Position numbers and translations under genes: made by a program. The notes under the pieces were generated by a model. It was not told the origin of the DNA. It made no database searches and saw nothing but the letters and a program-made list of their open reading frames with translations. A stretch of 64,000 nucleotides of DNA from Astropecten irregularis (taxonomy: Eukaryota > Echinodermata > Asteroidea > Paxillosida > Astropectinidae), in contig OZ020244.1 in NCBI GenBank assembly GCA_963971285.1, positions 36,580,001 through 36,644,000 of the forward strand, in the 5' to 3' direction. Position 1 is the stretch's first letter. The number at the start of each line of letters is the position of its first letter. Positions 1 through 13,500 of the stretch are shown here, piece after piece.

Positions 1-659
1 ATTTAACATGCATATTAAACATTTCTGGATATTAAGGACATGTGAAAATTGAGATTCAAATAATTTCGACTTTTTCTCTTCGTTTTTTTGGTTTTGTTTT
101 AAATATCTACATCCTAAATTTGTCATGCTTCTTTTCTTAATGAGAAATGAATGATAAATGATGAATCGTTCTTCTACTGTGGTTTCCTTGATAACTAAGT
201 GTATTCACTGAAATCTAACTAGGATGAAATGCAGGAATAAATTCAAAATGGCCACATATAGAAAAGAAATGTCAAGTTGGCATGGCAATGCTCTAAATAT
301 ATAATGGGCAATGGCTCTACGTGAATGAGAACTAACACGGCATGCAATAATAAACTGATATCTTAATATGGACAGTTATAATCCTTACGTAATTTTTTTT
401 CGTAATATTTTAAGTTATTACCAATAATTTAGATTTAAGGATGAAAGAAAATTTGTTTTTTCAATTACAGGTTTTCATTTTTTTGTTTTCTATGAAGGAT
501 ATGCTCACATGTTTTTGGACCTTCAAGTTTGAATTTATCACCTCCAAAATAAGATCATATTATTTTAATTATTCCAACCCATTATGAACTAGTCAGTCAT
601 ACAATCCCTAGCAGAATTATGTGTAAAAATACTGATTTACAAAAACTGACCACACTGCA

Positions 660-830
660 GCTCTAGAGGGCGCTTTCTTCAGACAGTAAGTCGTCACATG
701 CGTTTTACTTTAACCTGTTACATTCAATCACGCAAATGTTCTGCGAGTGATCAGCCAAACCCAGCTTTATAGCGAGGCATCGCTCTTTATAGTTCAACAT
801 CAATCTTAGGAGGCCCTCTAGAGTCTCAGC
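660..830. mobile_element. small MITE-like element with CTCTAGAGGGC termini
   Basis: CTCTAGAGGGCGC on the left and its inverted counterpart GGCCCTCTAGAG on the right, about 170 bases apart. No target duplication was established. Confidence 0.4.
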
Positions 831-1124
831 ATAACAAGTTCAAAATTACGCAAATAAATACGAAGCTTAATATTACAGCTGTTATAGACATCTATCAGAG
901 CAAAAAAAAAAGACATGGTATGTAATATTTAACAATATTTCTTATTTAACAAAAGAAAAAAATCCACAACAAATTTTTAAAAAAATTGTCAAAAACCTCC
1001 CAAAAAATTGCATCCCAGCTTCCTTTCCAGTTCAACAGAAATCTTCTAGAATGATACCGAATCGACAGAAATTTTTGTCATTTACTGATACAAGTTTGAA
1101 CACACTAGCTGATGCACACTAGCT

Positions 1125-1360
1125 GGGGCTTATTCCATAGAGCTGCTTAAGCACAAAATTTGCCTAAGCATGAAAAGTCTTCCTTAATTAATCAGGATTA
1201 CCAACCAAATTAGATGGATACTGCTTTTGACTTGTATTCAACCATTGTTTGCTGAGCATAACATTTACCAGGAGTTTTGGCTGGCATACTGATTTTATTT
1301 ACCAAGGTTTTTGGTGCTTAAACGTATTCTGGTGCTTGAGCAGCTCTATGAAATTAGCCT
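1125..1360. mobile_element. MITE family A copy
   Basis: Inverted termini of the type CATAGAGCTGCTTAAGCA, with an interior containing AAAAGTCTTCCTT. It shares its whole length with the copies at 6094, 12611 and 15743. Confidence 0.75.
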
Positions 1361-3099
1361 GTGCGGGTTGGACTGTGCCAATGTATTGTACATTGGCGTT
1401 TTAGCTGATACTAACAATGCAAAGACAGTCAGTAGCTATGCTTGCCTGCTCCAACAATTACGACACACTTTTCGTTTTTATATGCGTTACAACGACCGTC
1501 TTGCCCATCAGGGAAAAAACAGTCCCAAGATTTTTAATAAAAAATTAGGCATAAATTTGCATAAAAAGTCCCTTGAACGAGTTAACTCCAAGTCTTGTCT
1601 AGTGTTCTTATTAAAAGTATTCATCATTTTTTTCATCAGGGGATTTTCATTATGATTTATATTCTTAATTTTCTTCCGTTTTTCTTTTTTTGATAAACTA
1701 CCATATTACACAACTGGACCAATAAAATCTAGTTGCATAGTTGCCGAACAATTAAAAAGTGTCAAATTTGTAACTTATTGTGAACGTCTGAATTTCTTCC
1801 CCAACAGGGAAACAAAAAATCCTCCCAATTGACTATAAAGCTAAACCTATGATCATTATTCCACTATTGCTCCCCAAATTATTTGTTACCGTGTAAGGGG
1901 TATAATCTACACAAATTTTGATCAAATTTTGGTTTCTACGTGAATCTGCACAAGTTGTGATGCGATCGCGGCAGTCACATTTCTTTTTTAAGAAAACTGC
2001 CACGAAACGTTCACAGAAATTTCACCTGAGGGTTTTTGTTTAATATCAAGGCCATTTTTGTTTTCATCTTTTTTGATAAAACGAGGGCTGTACATTATTT
2101 ATAAAAACAAATTTCTTTCATTTTTTTCTTTTTTATCAAAGGGGTTTTACAAATACAAAAAAGTGTGCCAGGCTGCATAGAGGGTTTATCTAGGTCTGAC
2201 TGTCCAAAGAATGTTAGCCCTTCTAGATAAAAAAGGCAAAATATTTGTTTTGGTTCACTCTCGGAAGTTTGTCTTGAATTTTGTTTTTGTATGAAGGCAC
2301 TGTGTTGTCTTGTCAGTAAAATGTGCATAATGGCATTGCATGGATATGTTTTGAGAAGAAATGAACGTTAAAATACACCAACCATTCATTGGTTTGTACC
2401 AAACACCATTTCCTAATTAATGAAAGGCTCAAATTTGTGAAAGGTTTGGTGAGTGTGTCCGTTTTTTGGGGCGTCCGCTGTTGGAACGCATTTCCTGATG
2501 GAATTTTTCTGGTTTATGTGGCACTTATACAAAGAGGCACGTAAGAATCAAAATGGTGTGTAAAGAGTCTGAAGAAACAAAATGCTCTAGTGTTCCCATG
2601 GCAACAAGATGTGCCTAATCTGCGCGAAATTCTAATCAGTTGTGAGATGACCGACTGGTAGGCAGTCTTGGCTACCAGCCTTAGGTCAATAGCACATTAC
2701 TCTCCGCATCAACCAAAACATGGAATCTAGCCTGGAGTGGAGTTTATTGGAGTGTCCCTCCAACGGCCCATGTTTGGTAGGTTACTGGGCCATGTACTGT
2801 GGCCGATTTGGATTGTCACATGTACATCTGGCCGAGTTCAATATAAAAAGCCTTCCCCGTTCACATGAGTCTATTGTATTTTTGTACGCCACTTCGAGCT
2901 TACAGAATTTTAAAGCAGAGATGAACGGCAAGGCGAATTCCTTGGCCTAAACACTGTTAGCCAACCCAGGAAAGTCTAGACGACTGTGCTGCACCACTCT
3001 ACTATGAAATATGTTCCCTAGATCCCCACACTATTGTAAAGATAAGATCTGCCACTAGGCTCTTTTGGTCCAGTTTTTAGAGCGGGAAAGCTTCCTACA

Positions 3100-3342
3100 G
3101 GGGTGCATTCCACTTGTGTGGACAAACTCAAACATGTTCGCTATGTTTGCGTTACGTTTGGATTCGGAACGCAATAAACTGTGTTGCATATTGCGTCCAT
3201 CTTTCATTCAATGTAGTTAGCCAACTTAAGCAAACATCTACTTTACACCGTTAGCTATGTTAGGCGAACGTTGTGTTCGTGTTTGGCGAACAGCGCGTTC
3301 CGGGTTGAAACCGGCTTAGTTAGCTGCAGTGGAATGCACCCC
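3100..3342. mobile_element. MITE with GGGGTGCATTCCACT termini
   Basis: GGGTGCATTCCACTTG at the left and AGTGGAATGCACCCC at the right form inverted repeats of about 15 bases around an interior rich in GTTCGC/GCGAAC motifs. Non-coding. Confidence 0.7.
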
Positions 3343-3818
3343 CGATGTAGCATGGCAATCCTGCTTCCCGTCCGAAAAACAAAAAGGCCCCGGAAAAAAA
3401 CCTTGCTACTGATGACAGTGTCAAAGGTCACTGCCTTGCATGACCTATGACCTATGACCTATGACCTTGCCCTGATGTGTGATGGATGGATATTATGATA
3501 TAGCCACATGCAACCAACTACTCACTGCACCGATTTTATTATAGCTAGGTCTCTCTACGCACACACTATATAGCCACCTATTAAACGTGAGGGTGTGAAA
3601 GATTACTGTTGGTACAAAAAAGACTCGCAAGTCACTAAAAAACCACTCAAGAATTTTGTCGAATGCACTCATCATACGGGGGGGCAAAACTTTCTTTCTT
3701 ATTTCATAAGAAACAAAGCACCCTCCTTCCAATCTTTACTATTCCAAAAAAAAAAATTATCTCTTGCACTCTCGATCTCTCTTTCGTTTTTTTACAAATT
3801 TTTTTTGGTTTCCATAAT

Positions 3819-3824
3819 TTTATT
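3819..3824 (-). promoter_or_regulatory. candidate polyadenylation signal of FAM120A-like gene
   Basis: AATAAA on the minus strand, about 210 bases past the stop codon; a further AATAAA lies at 3535-3540. The tract is T-rich, so chance hits are likely. Confidence 0.3.
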
Positions 3825-4031
3825 ATAAATTTTTTTTGTTTTTGTTTTTTGTTTTTGTTTGCCAACATCCATTCAGCACACATCAATCCAAAAAATATTA
3901 AATCTCTTTCCATTCTCTTTTAAATTTCCATCAGTAAAAAAAAAACATCAACAACAACAACTACATCCAGAGACCGGATTATCAGGACTGCTAGGGCTTC
4001 TGGTCTGGTTTTTTTTTTCGTTTCTGGTCAT

Positions 4032-4511
4032 TTAAGGGACATTTGGATCTTCTCCACTCTCTGCGTGGACCGTGCTGTGCAGACTGTCCATGCCTCCGTT
4101 GTACGGAGGTCCTGTAGCTTGGGAACTGGGAAGCTCGTATCCTCCTTCGTGGTAGCTGGACACCATGCCTAAGTCTGTGGGCGTGGAGGGATTGTACTCC
4201 GTGCTCGGGGACAGTGTCTCCTTCGCGTCGCTGAAGGCGCCGGGGATGTCCTCCTCGGAGCTGCTGGTATCGCTGACCGAATCAGAGCCGCTCAGCTTCT
4301 CCGCCTCAGGTTCGGTCGGTTCCTCTGGGTCCTCCGCCAGGCCGCTTCCCACCACGGCCTCCTCGGTCGCAATCGTCACGCCTCGGCCTCGGCCTTTCCC
4401 GCCTGTCCCTCCACCACCGACGCCGTTATTTCTCTGGGATCTCTTGGGCTTGGGCTTGCTCTGGTTCTGCCGTCTGTAGACCTGGCCGGGATCGCCGTAC
4501 AGATGCTGTTG
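4032..4511 (-). CDS. FAM120A-like: FAM120A-like terminal exon 17 with stop
   Basis: Residues 911-1069, then TAA at 4032-4034. Begins QQHLYGDPGQVYRRQNQ, then a basic KPKPKRSQRN patch, a Gly/Arg-rich stretch and a long acidic Ser/Glu/Thr-rich tail. Acceptor tacag. This tail is unlike the vertebrate C-terminus, but the frame is open and GC-rich compared with its flanks. Confidence 0.88.
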   Translation of the reverse strand, partial: QQHLYGDPGQVYRRQNQSKPKPKRSQRNNGVGGGGTGGKGRGRGVTIATEEAVVGSGLAEDPEEPTEPEAEKLSGSDSVSDTSSSEEDIPGAFSDAKETLSPSTEYNPSTPTDLGMVSSYHEGGYELPSSQATGPPYNGGMDSLHSTVHAESGEDPNVP

Positions 4512-7500
4512 CTGTATTAAATGAAAACAAACCACAAAAATAATTCACATAATGCTGAACTCAAAGAGGCTTCCTCCATTTTCAAAGATTTGGATTTCAA
4601 TAATCCAGTTTCCACATTCAATTAGGGAAGGGGCTGGGGAAGGGGCTAGAGCTGGGGAAAGGGCTTGGGAAGGGGTCTTGGGATGAGGTCTTGGGAGGGG
4701 TTTTTGGGAAGGGGTCTTGGGAGGGGGTCTTGGGAAGGGGTCTTAGGAAGGGGTCTTGGGAAGGGGTCTTGGGAAGGGGGCTTGGGATGGGGGCTTGGGA
4801 AGAGGTCTTGGGATGGGGTTTTGGGAAGAGGTCTTGGGAGGGGGTTTTGGGAAGGGGTCTTGGGATGGGGTTTTGGGAAGAGGTCTTGGGAGGGGGTTTT
4901 GGGAAGGGGTCTTGGGATGGGGGCTTGGGAAGAGGTCTTGGGATGGGGTTTTGGGAAGAGGTCTTGGGAGGGGGTTTTGGGAAGGGGTCTTGGGATGGGG
5001 GCTTGGGAAGAGGTCTTGGGATGGGTTTTGGGAAGAGGTCTTGGGAGGGGGTTTTGGGAAGGGGTCTTGGGATGGGGGCTTGGGAAGAGGTCTTGGGATG
5101 GGGTTTTGGGAAGAGGTCTTGGGAGGGGGTTTTGGGAAGGGGTCTTGGGAAGGGGCTGGGAAATGGGACAGGTCTGGTGAAGGGGCAAGAGCTGTGGAAG
5201 GGACTGTGAAAGGGGCTAGGCCTGGGAAGGGGCTAGGGCTTATGAGGGGCTTGGGAAGGGGCTAGGTTAAGGGCTAGGGCTAGGTATACAGTTGATATTT
5301 ACCCTTGCGTCCGGTACACCCCACATCTGCTGTGGTCCTGGGGGGAAGTAACCATGCATTGCCCCGTTGCCATAGGTACCGCGTCCCATGCCCCCTCGTT
5401 GGTTTGGCCGGCCCCCTCTAACTGCCGTGCCTGAACCTGAATACATACCACTACATGGGTACCAGTGAATTAAAAAAAAGAAGGAAAATGAATAACTAAA
5501 TCTCCAAATGGTATTAAAACATGCAGTGGAACACCGCTACAACGAACCCCACAAAACCTAGCATTTGGCTATACCAAACACCATCCTTGGCTCCCAATTT
5601 GTATGTGTACAATGTATGGCATGCTGAACATTGTTCACTTTAACAAACGACGACTATAACAAACAATTTCTGTGCATCCCAGCATGTTCGTTATAGTGGC
5701 ATTCCACCGTATATTATATCATTATCATGAACCTGATCAAAAGCTTTTTTCTTTACCTTGTTCATTTAAATAATAATTTCCAGTCAATAGATGAACAGAC
5801 AAGGTACAAGGTGTGACTTACCCTCTGCCTCTTGATCCATCGCTTCCAGCCCATTCACCAACGACAACTCCGGCCACCTCCAGCCTACCGCCGGGGCCAG
5901 GTACAGGGGGACGCTTACCTACAGACACAACAAGATGGACACATCCACAATGTCACCTCAGAGGGATTCTGAACAACAAGTACTAGTCAGTTAATGAATG
6001 GCTACTGTCTAATGTTTAAGGTGCATACTGACATCATGGTATGACAGATCCAAAACATTCCGAGCTGTACTTGAACTGTAGGAAGGCACAACTGGGCCGA
6101 ATTTCATACAGCTGCTTATAAGCAAAAAATTTGCTTAAGCATGAAAAGTCTTCCTTGATCAAACAGGATTACCAACCAAATGTTCATGTGATGTTTACTG
6201 CTTTTGACTTGTATTCAGCCATTGCTTGCTGAGCATAACATTCACAAGGAGTTTTGGCTGGCATACTGATTTTATCTACCAAGTTTTTGGTGCTTAAGCA
6301 AATTTTGGTGCTTAAGCAGCTCTATGAAATTGGCCCCAGTTGATAAACAAGGCAACAATGGATGCTATTGACAAATAGTGTACAAACTTCATGGTTTTGC
6401 GGGGAAATAAAACGTGTGTTACTACGTGCTGTACGCTATACACTAAAATATATGTCTGGGTATCGTGTAGCTCAGTATAGTACAGTATGGTTGCTATGGG
6501 ATATTAAATTGGTTGCTATAGGATAGTACATTGATTGCTATGGAATAGTACGTCACCGTTTTTCATGTAAAAATATGACATGTCATGCTCTTAAGACAGA
6601 ATTTATGCATAGGGTGTTAAAATATACAAATATCACATGGTTTGAGGTTGGACAGTCGATTCTAGCTTCCCTCGGTGTTGAAAGTTGACAAACAAAAGCT
6701 GTCAACTTCCAACACCTCTGTACTATCACATAGCCGAGTCCCTGGAATGAACCAATGAATATTCATGAAATATAGTCAAATTATGACCTACCGGGCATGC
6801 CTCGACCGCGGCCCATCTGTGGAGGCATCTGGGGCATAGCAGAACCAGCCGGCCTGAAGTTGTAGTAATATTCCTGGGGTTGGAACTGGTGAGGATGACC
6901 CATAGGGGGAATGACTGGCCGGGCAAAGTCAATGTGGACTCCTTCCTGGATACACTGCCTCATACGCTCTACCTTACCAACTTGGTCCATCTGTATTAAG
7001 ACCAAACCAGTTTGAAAACAAGTTTCAAATATGCAACCAATTCCAACATTACGAAGGTCATCTGTAGCCATGGTAGCAATACAATGCAATAAAATACAAT
7101 AAAGATCACTTGTAACCAGGGCCCAATTTCATGGCATCCTTTACGTTTTTGTATGCATTAAATCTATTTCATCGAATCCGTAAGCAAAACTTTCTATGCT
7201 TTATCGGTTAGCGGAAAATATCTAGGCTAAACTTGATTGTCATGTGCATTCTGCAGAAAGTCCAGGCTTAGAATAGCGAGAAAGAAAACTCTCCCATGAA
7301 ATACGCTAACTGTCAGTCAAAAAAAGTCTGCTATCGTAAGCGAAGAATTTTTGCTTAATACAGAAAAGGATATCATGAAATTGGGCCCAGGTTCAGTTTT
7401 GTGCAGGTTACCTGTTAACAGGTTTAATATGATTTATCGGTAAAAAAGGTAATATGTAACCAGGTTCAATACTACAGAAGATACAAGTTACTTGGTTGGA

Positions 7501-10500
7501 TATTATACAGGTTAGACTCAATAACCAGGTTAAGGCTTAATAGTATTCAGGTTTGATATTCACCTACTACCAAAGTTTGCCTTCAATAAAGATCCTGCTA
7601 GGATCGATGCTTCAGGTCCTCCTAACTCCAAGCATTTTTATAAATTTCAGGTCATTATTTTGGCTGATGAGCAGTTTGCAGCAGTTTATTACTTGTATGG
7701 ACAAAACTTAATATCATTATCAGGGATATAAAAATATTGGAAAAACAACTGAAAGGGGGCATAGAAAAACTGCACTCTCCTATACTTTTGTACACAGCTT
7801 GTGAGAAAGAAAAAAAATCCGAAATCCAAAAACAAAAAAACTGAAATCAGATAAAAATCTGAGAAATCTCATCCCTGCATTATAAATACCGCTGTCACTT
7901 TTAAACCAGGTTTAATTTCAAGAAGGTCAAATAAAACCTGGTTTAGCTTAACAAAGGTCATCAGTAAACCATACCTTTCCATCGCACAGGTCCCTCAGGT
8001 TACTACCAGTCATGGCTCGGTGCAGCTTGTACTGGAACAGTTTACCATCAAAGTACAACCACGGACAGCACAGCTCCCATGGGATAGGTGCACCACAGGC
8101 ATCATTAGCAAAGAGGGCAGCCTCTACACCACGCATGAATATAGCAGCTAGCTGGACACCACGGGCTGTGATGGTGGGCACCTAATAATGTACGGATGGT
8201 GAGAATGCCACATCACACTCATCATGAAGTACACAGAGGTTAAATGAACTTTGAAGGTATAATGCATGATTGGTAGAGGTCACAGAACAACACTCACACT
8301 TTAGGCCTTTTGACACGACGCTATAAAAACTCTCAACCATTGAGAAAATATCTCATGGTTGCAAAATCTTACAAAAATGTAATTGTGTGAAAGGACACCA
8401 ATGCTTGAGAGTGACCGACATCCCTGGTGAATCCTTGAGAGATTTTGACCGAGGTCCAGACCTACGACAACATTTCTCAAGGGACCCTTGCGAAGTGATT
8501 TGCAATGCGCATGTGTGTGTTTTCTATGTGAAACATGGCCTTTGAAAATCATAATGTCTGTGGAAACATTTGTAGGGGGCACAACGGCCAAGAACCAGGG
8601 CAACGAAGGCCATGGCCTCTGTGGCCTCCGTTATTAAGTTCAAGGCTTGTAGTATTGTAACATTTGCGCTGTTCAAATCAATAGAAATAATAAGCACTGT
8701 AACTTCAAATGAGAACTCGGTGGCTCAACTCAGTCCAGACATTAGGACTGTGCCAAGGGTATAATACACAGTGCTGGACGTTAGTGGACAAAGGACTGTA
8801 GGGTCAAGGCACTGCAACTTCATATTTGGCTGGATGGCTGGAAAGGTGATGGCCAAAGAGCTTGCCACTGGACAGTGAAGGACTTGAGCAGATTCAGAGA
8901 GGTGTAATGATTGACATGACTCACCCTAAGCTCCTGTAGCATCTGGGGTTGGTTGAGATACGGTGAGACGCTCTGGGCTAGGAGTGCATCTAGCTCGTGT
9001 CTCCTCAGGATAGGGGGACTGAAGTGAAGCATATACCTACAAACAGAACAAGAGACCGCAACGTCATATCCTCCCTTTTTTTAAGATAAAGATATAAATA
9101 GATATTTTTGTGCTTACGGACACTGCTACGCCGGGAATCTTAAGGTCAGCGAAGAATTTCTCGGCTACCGTGATTATTTTCTGCTAACGCGCAGTCATAT
9201 GCATTCTTCAGACAGTCCTTGCTTATCATAGCGCGAAAGACAACTCTCCCATGAAATACGCAATAAACCGTAAGCAAAACTAGTCTGCTATTGTAAGCGA
9301 AGAATTTTTGCTTACGGTAACGGATTCCATGAAATAGGGCCAAGCCTTACCTCAGGACACAGCAGAGTATGATGGCATGTCTTGGCACATAAGTGGTCTT
9401 CAGCATGGCGGGGGAGTCGCTGTACATACAGGACAGGAAGGCCCTCAGCCGCATGGTCTTATCCTCGGGCTCACGGCCAAGCCACAGGCGCTGGATGGGC
9501 GGGACCAGCCACTCCATGGGCGTGGCCTCCACCAGGTCCGGCTTGGGGAGGGTGGACTCTCGGCGGATCAGCCACTCCTTCATGACTACTTTGGGCATGT
9601 CGCCTCCACCTGTGAGCCGATTGACATGAATATTCATGTGAATCATTTGCATAAATGCATATTCATACTGCATTTTGAATAATTAACAGCTTCACCTTCT
9701 TACCTCCTTTTACAATAATTGGACAGAGAAAAATGGAAAAAAATGTTTTCATGAAAAAAAAAAGAACATTCAGGAATTAATTTTCCAATTTGCTAACTCG
9801 ATGGCAAGCATTTTGTACATTCAGAAATTCAATTTTCAATTTGCTTTCGCTTTTTTAAGTTTGGAGTTAGGAGCTAAAGCCTTTGAGAAAGACCCTGCTC
9901 TGATCAAAATGTCACACCCTCCTAACTCCAAAAAGTCGATATATTTCAGGTCATTATTTTGGTTGATGAGCAGTTTGCAGCAGTTTATTACTCCTAGTGA
10001 TTCTTTTTTAAGCCCTTTTTCACTTTCTTCGGTCTTGACACAATTTTAATTTTGAGTCAAGAGTGACACCAAGATATTCAGAGTGTTGTTCCATGACAAC
10101 TCAACTCACCGTTGACCTCTTTGAGATGTTGACAGCTGAAGAGAATGCCGTAGACCTTCTGACGGATCGGCCGGTAGAGATGCGTAGACAGTGGGAACTC
10201 ACCGCTCATTTCATCTTCCAGGGTCACGCCAATCTTGATCTCACCCTGAACAACAGCAGTAAAAGAAACTCTCGTGTCAATGAGCTCATGGGAGGAAGGA
10301 TTAGAGATGCCATCGTCATGACAACTGATGTATAAATCCAAGTTCAATGCTCGAAGAAGTTTGTATACCACAAAGAGTCTTTGCGCAGATTGTCATACAG
10401 CAAAGCTAGTGAACCATGGTATTTACTTGCTGCTCACAAAACTAGAGTATGTACTGGCTGCCAGAAGATCTAGGAAATATATGACATAAGCGCGTACTCC

Positions 10501-13500
10501 ATTTGAGCAAATGCTAAAAACAATTAACAGAGATTGAAGACGACACTCAGTTCCAAAATTTAACCATCAAATAACCACATTGAAAAGTGAACAAAGAAAA
10601 ATTGACTTTCCAAAAATTGAATTTGAACCAGCGACCACCGAAATACCGTACTGATGCTCTACCAACTGAGCTATCCAGCCCCATGTTGGTGGTGTCCCTA
10701 TTAGTCAATTATCTTTGTTGGTTTGGCAGTCAGAAGCCATGAAACCACTCACATACCGCTACATGTATATCGCATTGAAGGATCATTGAAGATACACATA
10801 GCATAGGCGATGCTGCAACCTGAGAAACAGTACATGGGGATCACTTTATCATTCATGCATGGCCAAATAAATTGAAATTGTATTTGAAAACAATGCATTC
10901 CAAATTAAGTGGCAATAATCTTCTTGTGTCTTACAAAGCTTAACCACCTGACAATGGCTCCCTCAGCTAGAGGTACAAAGAAGACAGTTTGTTTCACTCT
11001 GATTGTTGTGTGTTGTTTCATGCCTCTGTGATGGCAGCCTAACGCAGTCAACACACAAGGTCAAGGAAAGAGCAATGAATCGAATACCAAAACACAGCCT
11101 GAATTCGGCGGCCATTTCCTTACCCATCTGAGAACCTGGGCCACCTGGGGCATCATGGAGGACGTCTCATGCCGGTGCTTGGCTATCCTCAGCACCTCGG
11201 GGGCCACAAAGGGAAGGGGCGGGGCCTCGACTAGCAGGCAAGGAGGGACCGGCTGTTCCATCAGGGATGGGATGGAGGAGCGAGATGTCTGCGTGGTGGA
11301 GGAGGTGTCTGATGACTGGGCATCGCCTGCTGGCTTGGTAGTGAGACTACTGCTGGAAGAGGGTAGTTGGGCATCCTAGAATCCATACAAAACACAAAGA
11401 GAGAGTTACAACTTAAGTACAAAGTCCTGGAAATACAGTGCAGCACAGCCTGTTTGTTTTATAAAGATATATCTATCTTTTCCAGCTCTTAACCAACCAT
11501 TGTTTGAAATGGCTTTATAATCTTAAAGTCTTGTTACTGTATGTCAAACATGTGCAATTCAGTTAATGACTGTGAGGCATGTTCTTTCAGCAACCGCTTT
11601 TGAATTGAATTAAAATGAAACAAAAACAATTATCAAAAACCCTCTAAATTCCCCCAAATGATTACAATTAGGAGTTTTTCTTACCTGGGAAGATTTGCTT
11701 GATGTCTGGGGACCACTGAAAATGAAAAATAACAAGGTAAAAATAAAACAAGGTATTCACTTCTTGCACAACACATATATCTTAATAAAGATGGAAGTTG
11801 ATACAAACTTTTACCAGTGGCCTGAATTGACTTCCATTAAATGTTTTCTTTGTTCACCAATTATCAACCCAATGGAAAACGAACAGCCTCGAAATTTGAA
11901 CGAGGAGGGATATATCTACACCTGTACTACTATTATTCCTGGTCATTGGGCTACATTTACATTCCTGAAACAATCTCAACTCCCTGGCGAGTATACAGGC
12001 CTGGCTAAACTGTAAAGCGCACCAAGGTCATTAATCAAGGACACAAAGCCATCTCTACCCTCACAGGTACCCATTTACACCTGGGTGAAGAGGAGCAATA
12101 TGTGATAAAGCATCTTGCCCAAGGACGCAAGCACAACAAACTCATGGCTGGATTCGAAACCACAATCTGTAAATTGACTACAAGATCTCGAGTACGACAC
12201 GCCAGACCTCTGGGTCACAGCACCCCACAGAAGCAGTTAAACCTTAAAATCCTACATATGCTGCCAAATCCCCAGGATTTGGTACGAGATGCCTTAGACA
12301 TGCAGCTAGGGACGAAGGGTGAGAGCTCAACTTAGCCTGGCCTCTGCCTACCTTGGTTGAGTGCTTGCCTTCTCCTCAGCACCTTCTCCTTCGCTCAGGC
12401 TATCCTCAATGGTCTCCAAGGTCATATTGGTCATCCTCTCCTCCAGATCCTCTTCGATCTGGGCGTGGATGTCATCGGTCAGGGCCTGAAAACAAGAAGA
12501 GCCACTTGTGAAATCGGTCAAATTTTCCTACCAGGACATGGAAGGATTCCCTTAACATTGTCAATGCTGTTTTTCTTGAAAATGGACGGAGAGAGATAAC
12601 TGGTCACCTAGGGCCAATTTCATAGAGTTTCAGCAGAAGCACCAAAATTTGGTATGCTCAGCAATCGGTGGTCGAATACAAGTCAAAAGCAGTAAACATC
12701 ACATGAAAATGTGGTTGGTAATCCTGTTTGGTCAAGGAAAACTTTTCATGCTTAAGCAAATTTGTGCTTTTCAAGCAGCTCTATGAAATTGGCCCCGGCC
12801 ACTACTCACTATGGTCACCTGATCATTTTTATCACCTGTCCACTGTGGCCATGCAGGCAACAGTGGATGCCATGGCATGCCAGTCACTCTTACCCTTATT
12901 CCTTCCTGGGGTTGATTTCACACTTTGGTGATATTGACACACCAAAGTTAAGATTAATCTTAGTGTTTCAGGAAAGCGGCCCTTGTTCTTCCATATTATA
13001 TGACCTACCTTTTCTATGTCTGTCTGTGGCTGTTCCGGGGCTTGTACAACAATTTGTGGCGCAGACGGTTCCTGAGGAAAACAAAGTAAAAAAAACATTG
13101 TTGGGTTTTTTATCAAATGGTCAGATAATTATTTAGATATATACATGTACATAAGACCTTAAACTTCATGGAGGTAAAGAAAGCAACTGCCTTGGTGCCC
13201 CTGGTCACTGCCTTGGTGCCCCTGAGTGCTGCATTGGTGCCCCTGGTCACTGCCTTGGTGCCCCTGGTCACTGCCTTGGTGCCCCTGGTCATTGCCTTGG
13301 TGCCCCTGGTCACTGCCTTGATGCCCAATGTCATTACCTTGGTGCCCCTGTTATTGTCTTGGTTCCCCCTGTCACTAACATGGCTTATTGCCTTGTTGCC
13401 CCTAGTCACTTCTTTGACAAAATGTTCAACAGGACAGGGGCCAATTTCACGGTCCTGCTTAGCACAAAAATTTGCTAAGCATGACATTTCAGTCTTAATA

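Larger units (their letters stand above)
1..4031. other. 3' flank of FAM120A-like gene, no gene recognised
   Basis: A+T-rich sequence with short, unconserved ORFs. It holds a small inverted-repeat element (about 660-830), a MITE at 1125-1360 and another at about 3100-3342. TGACCTA repeats lie at 3440-3470. T-rich tracts near 3760-3860 may belong to the 3' UTR. Confidence 0.6.

Noticed and set aside
1311-1655. 114-codon plus-strand ORF as a gene
   Set aside because: Its start lies in MITE family A and the rest is A/T-rich; no recognisable protein features.
4646-5265. Four overlapping ORFs of 169-180 codons on both strands
   Set aside because: They are frames of the 14-15 bp minisatellite inside a FAM120A-like intron.
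4625-5275. Interstitial telomeric repeat
   Set aside because: Units are GGAAGGGGTCTTGG-like, not TTAGGG.
5417-5445. Upstream AG acceptors for FAM120A-like exon 16
   Set aside because: Both would introduce an in-frame TAG; the gttag site at 5418-5422 keeps the frame and gives an RGG segment.
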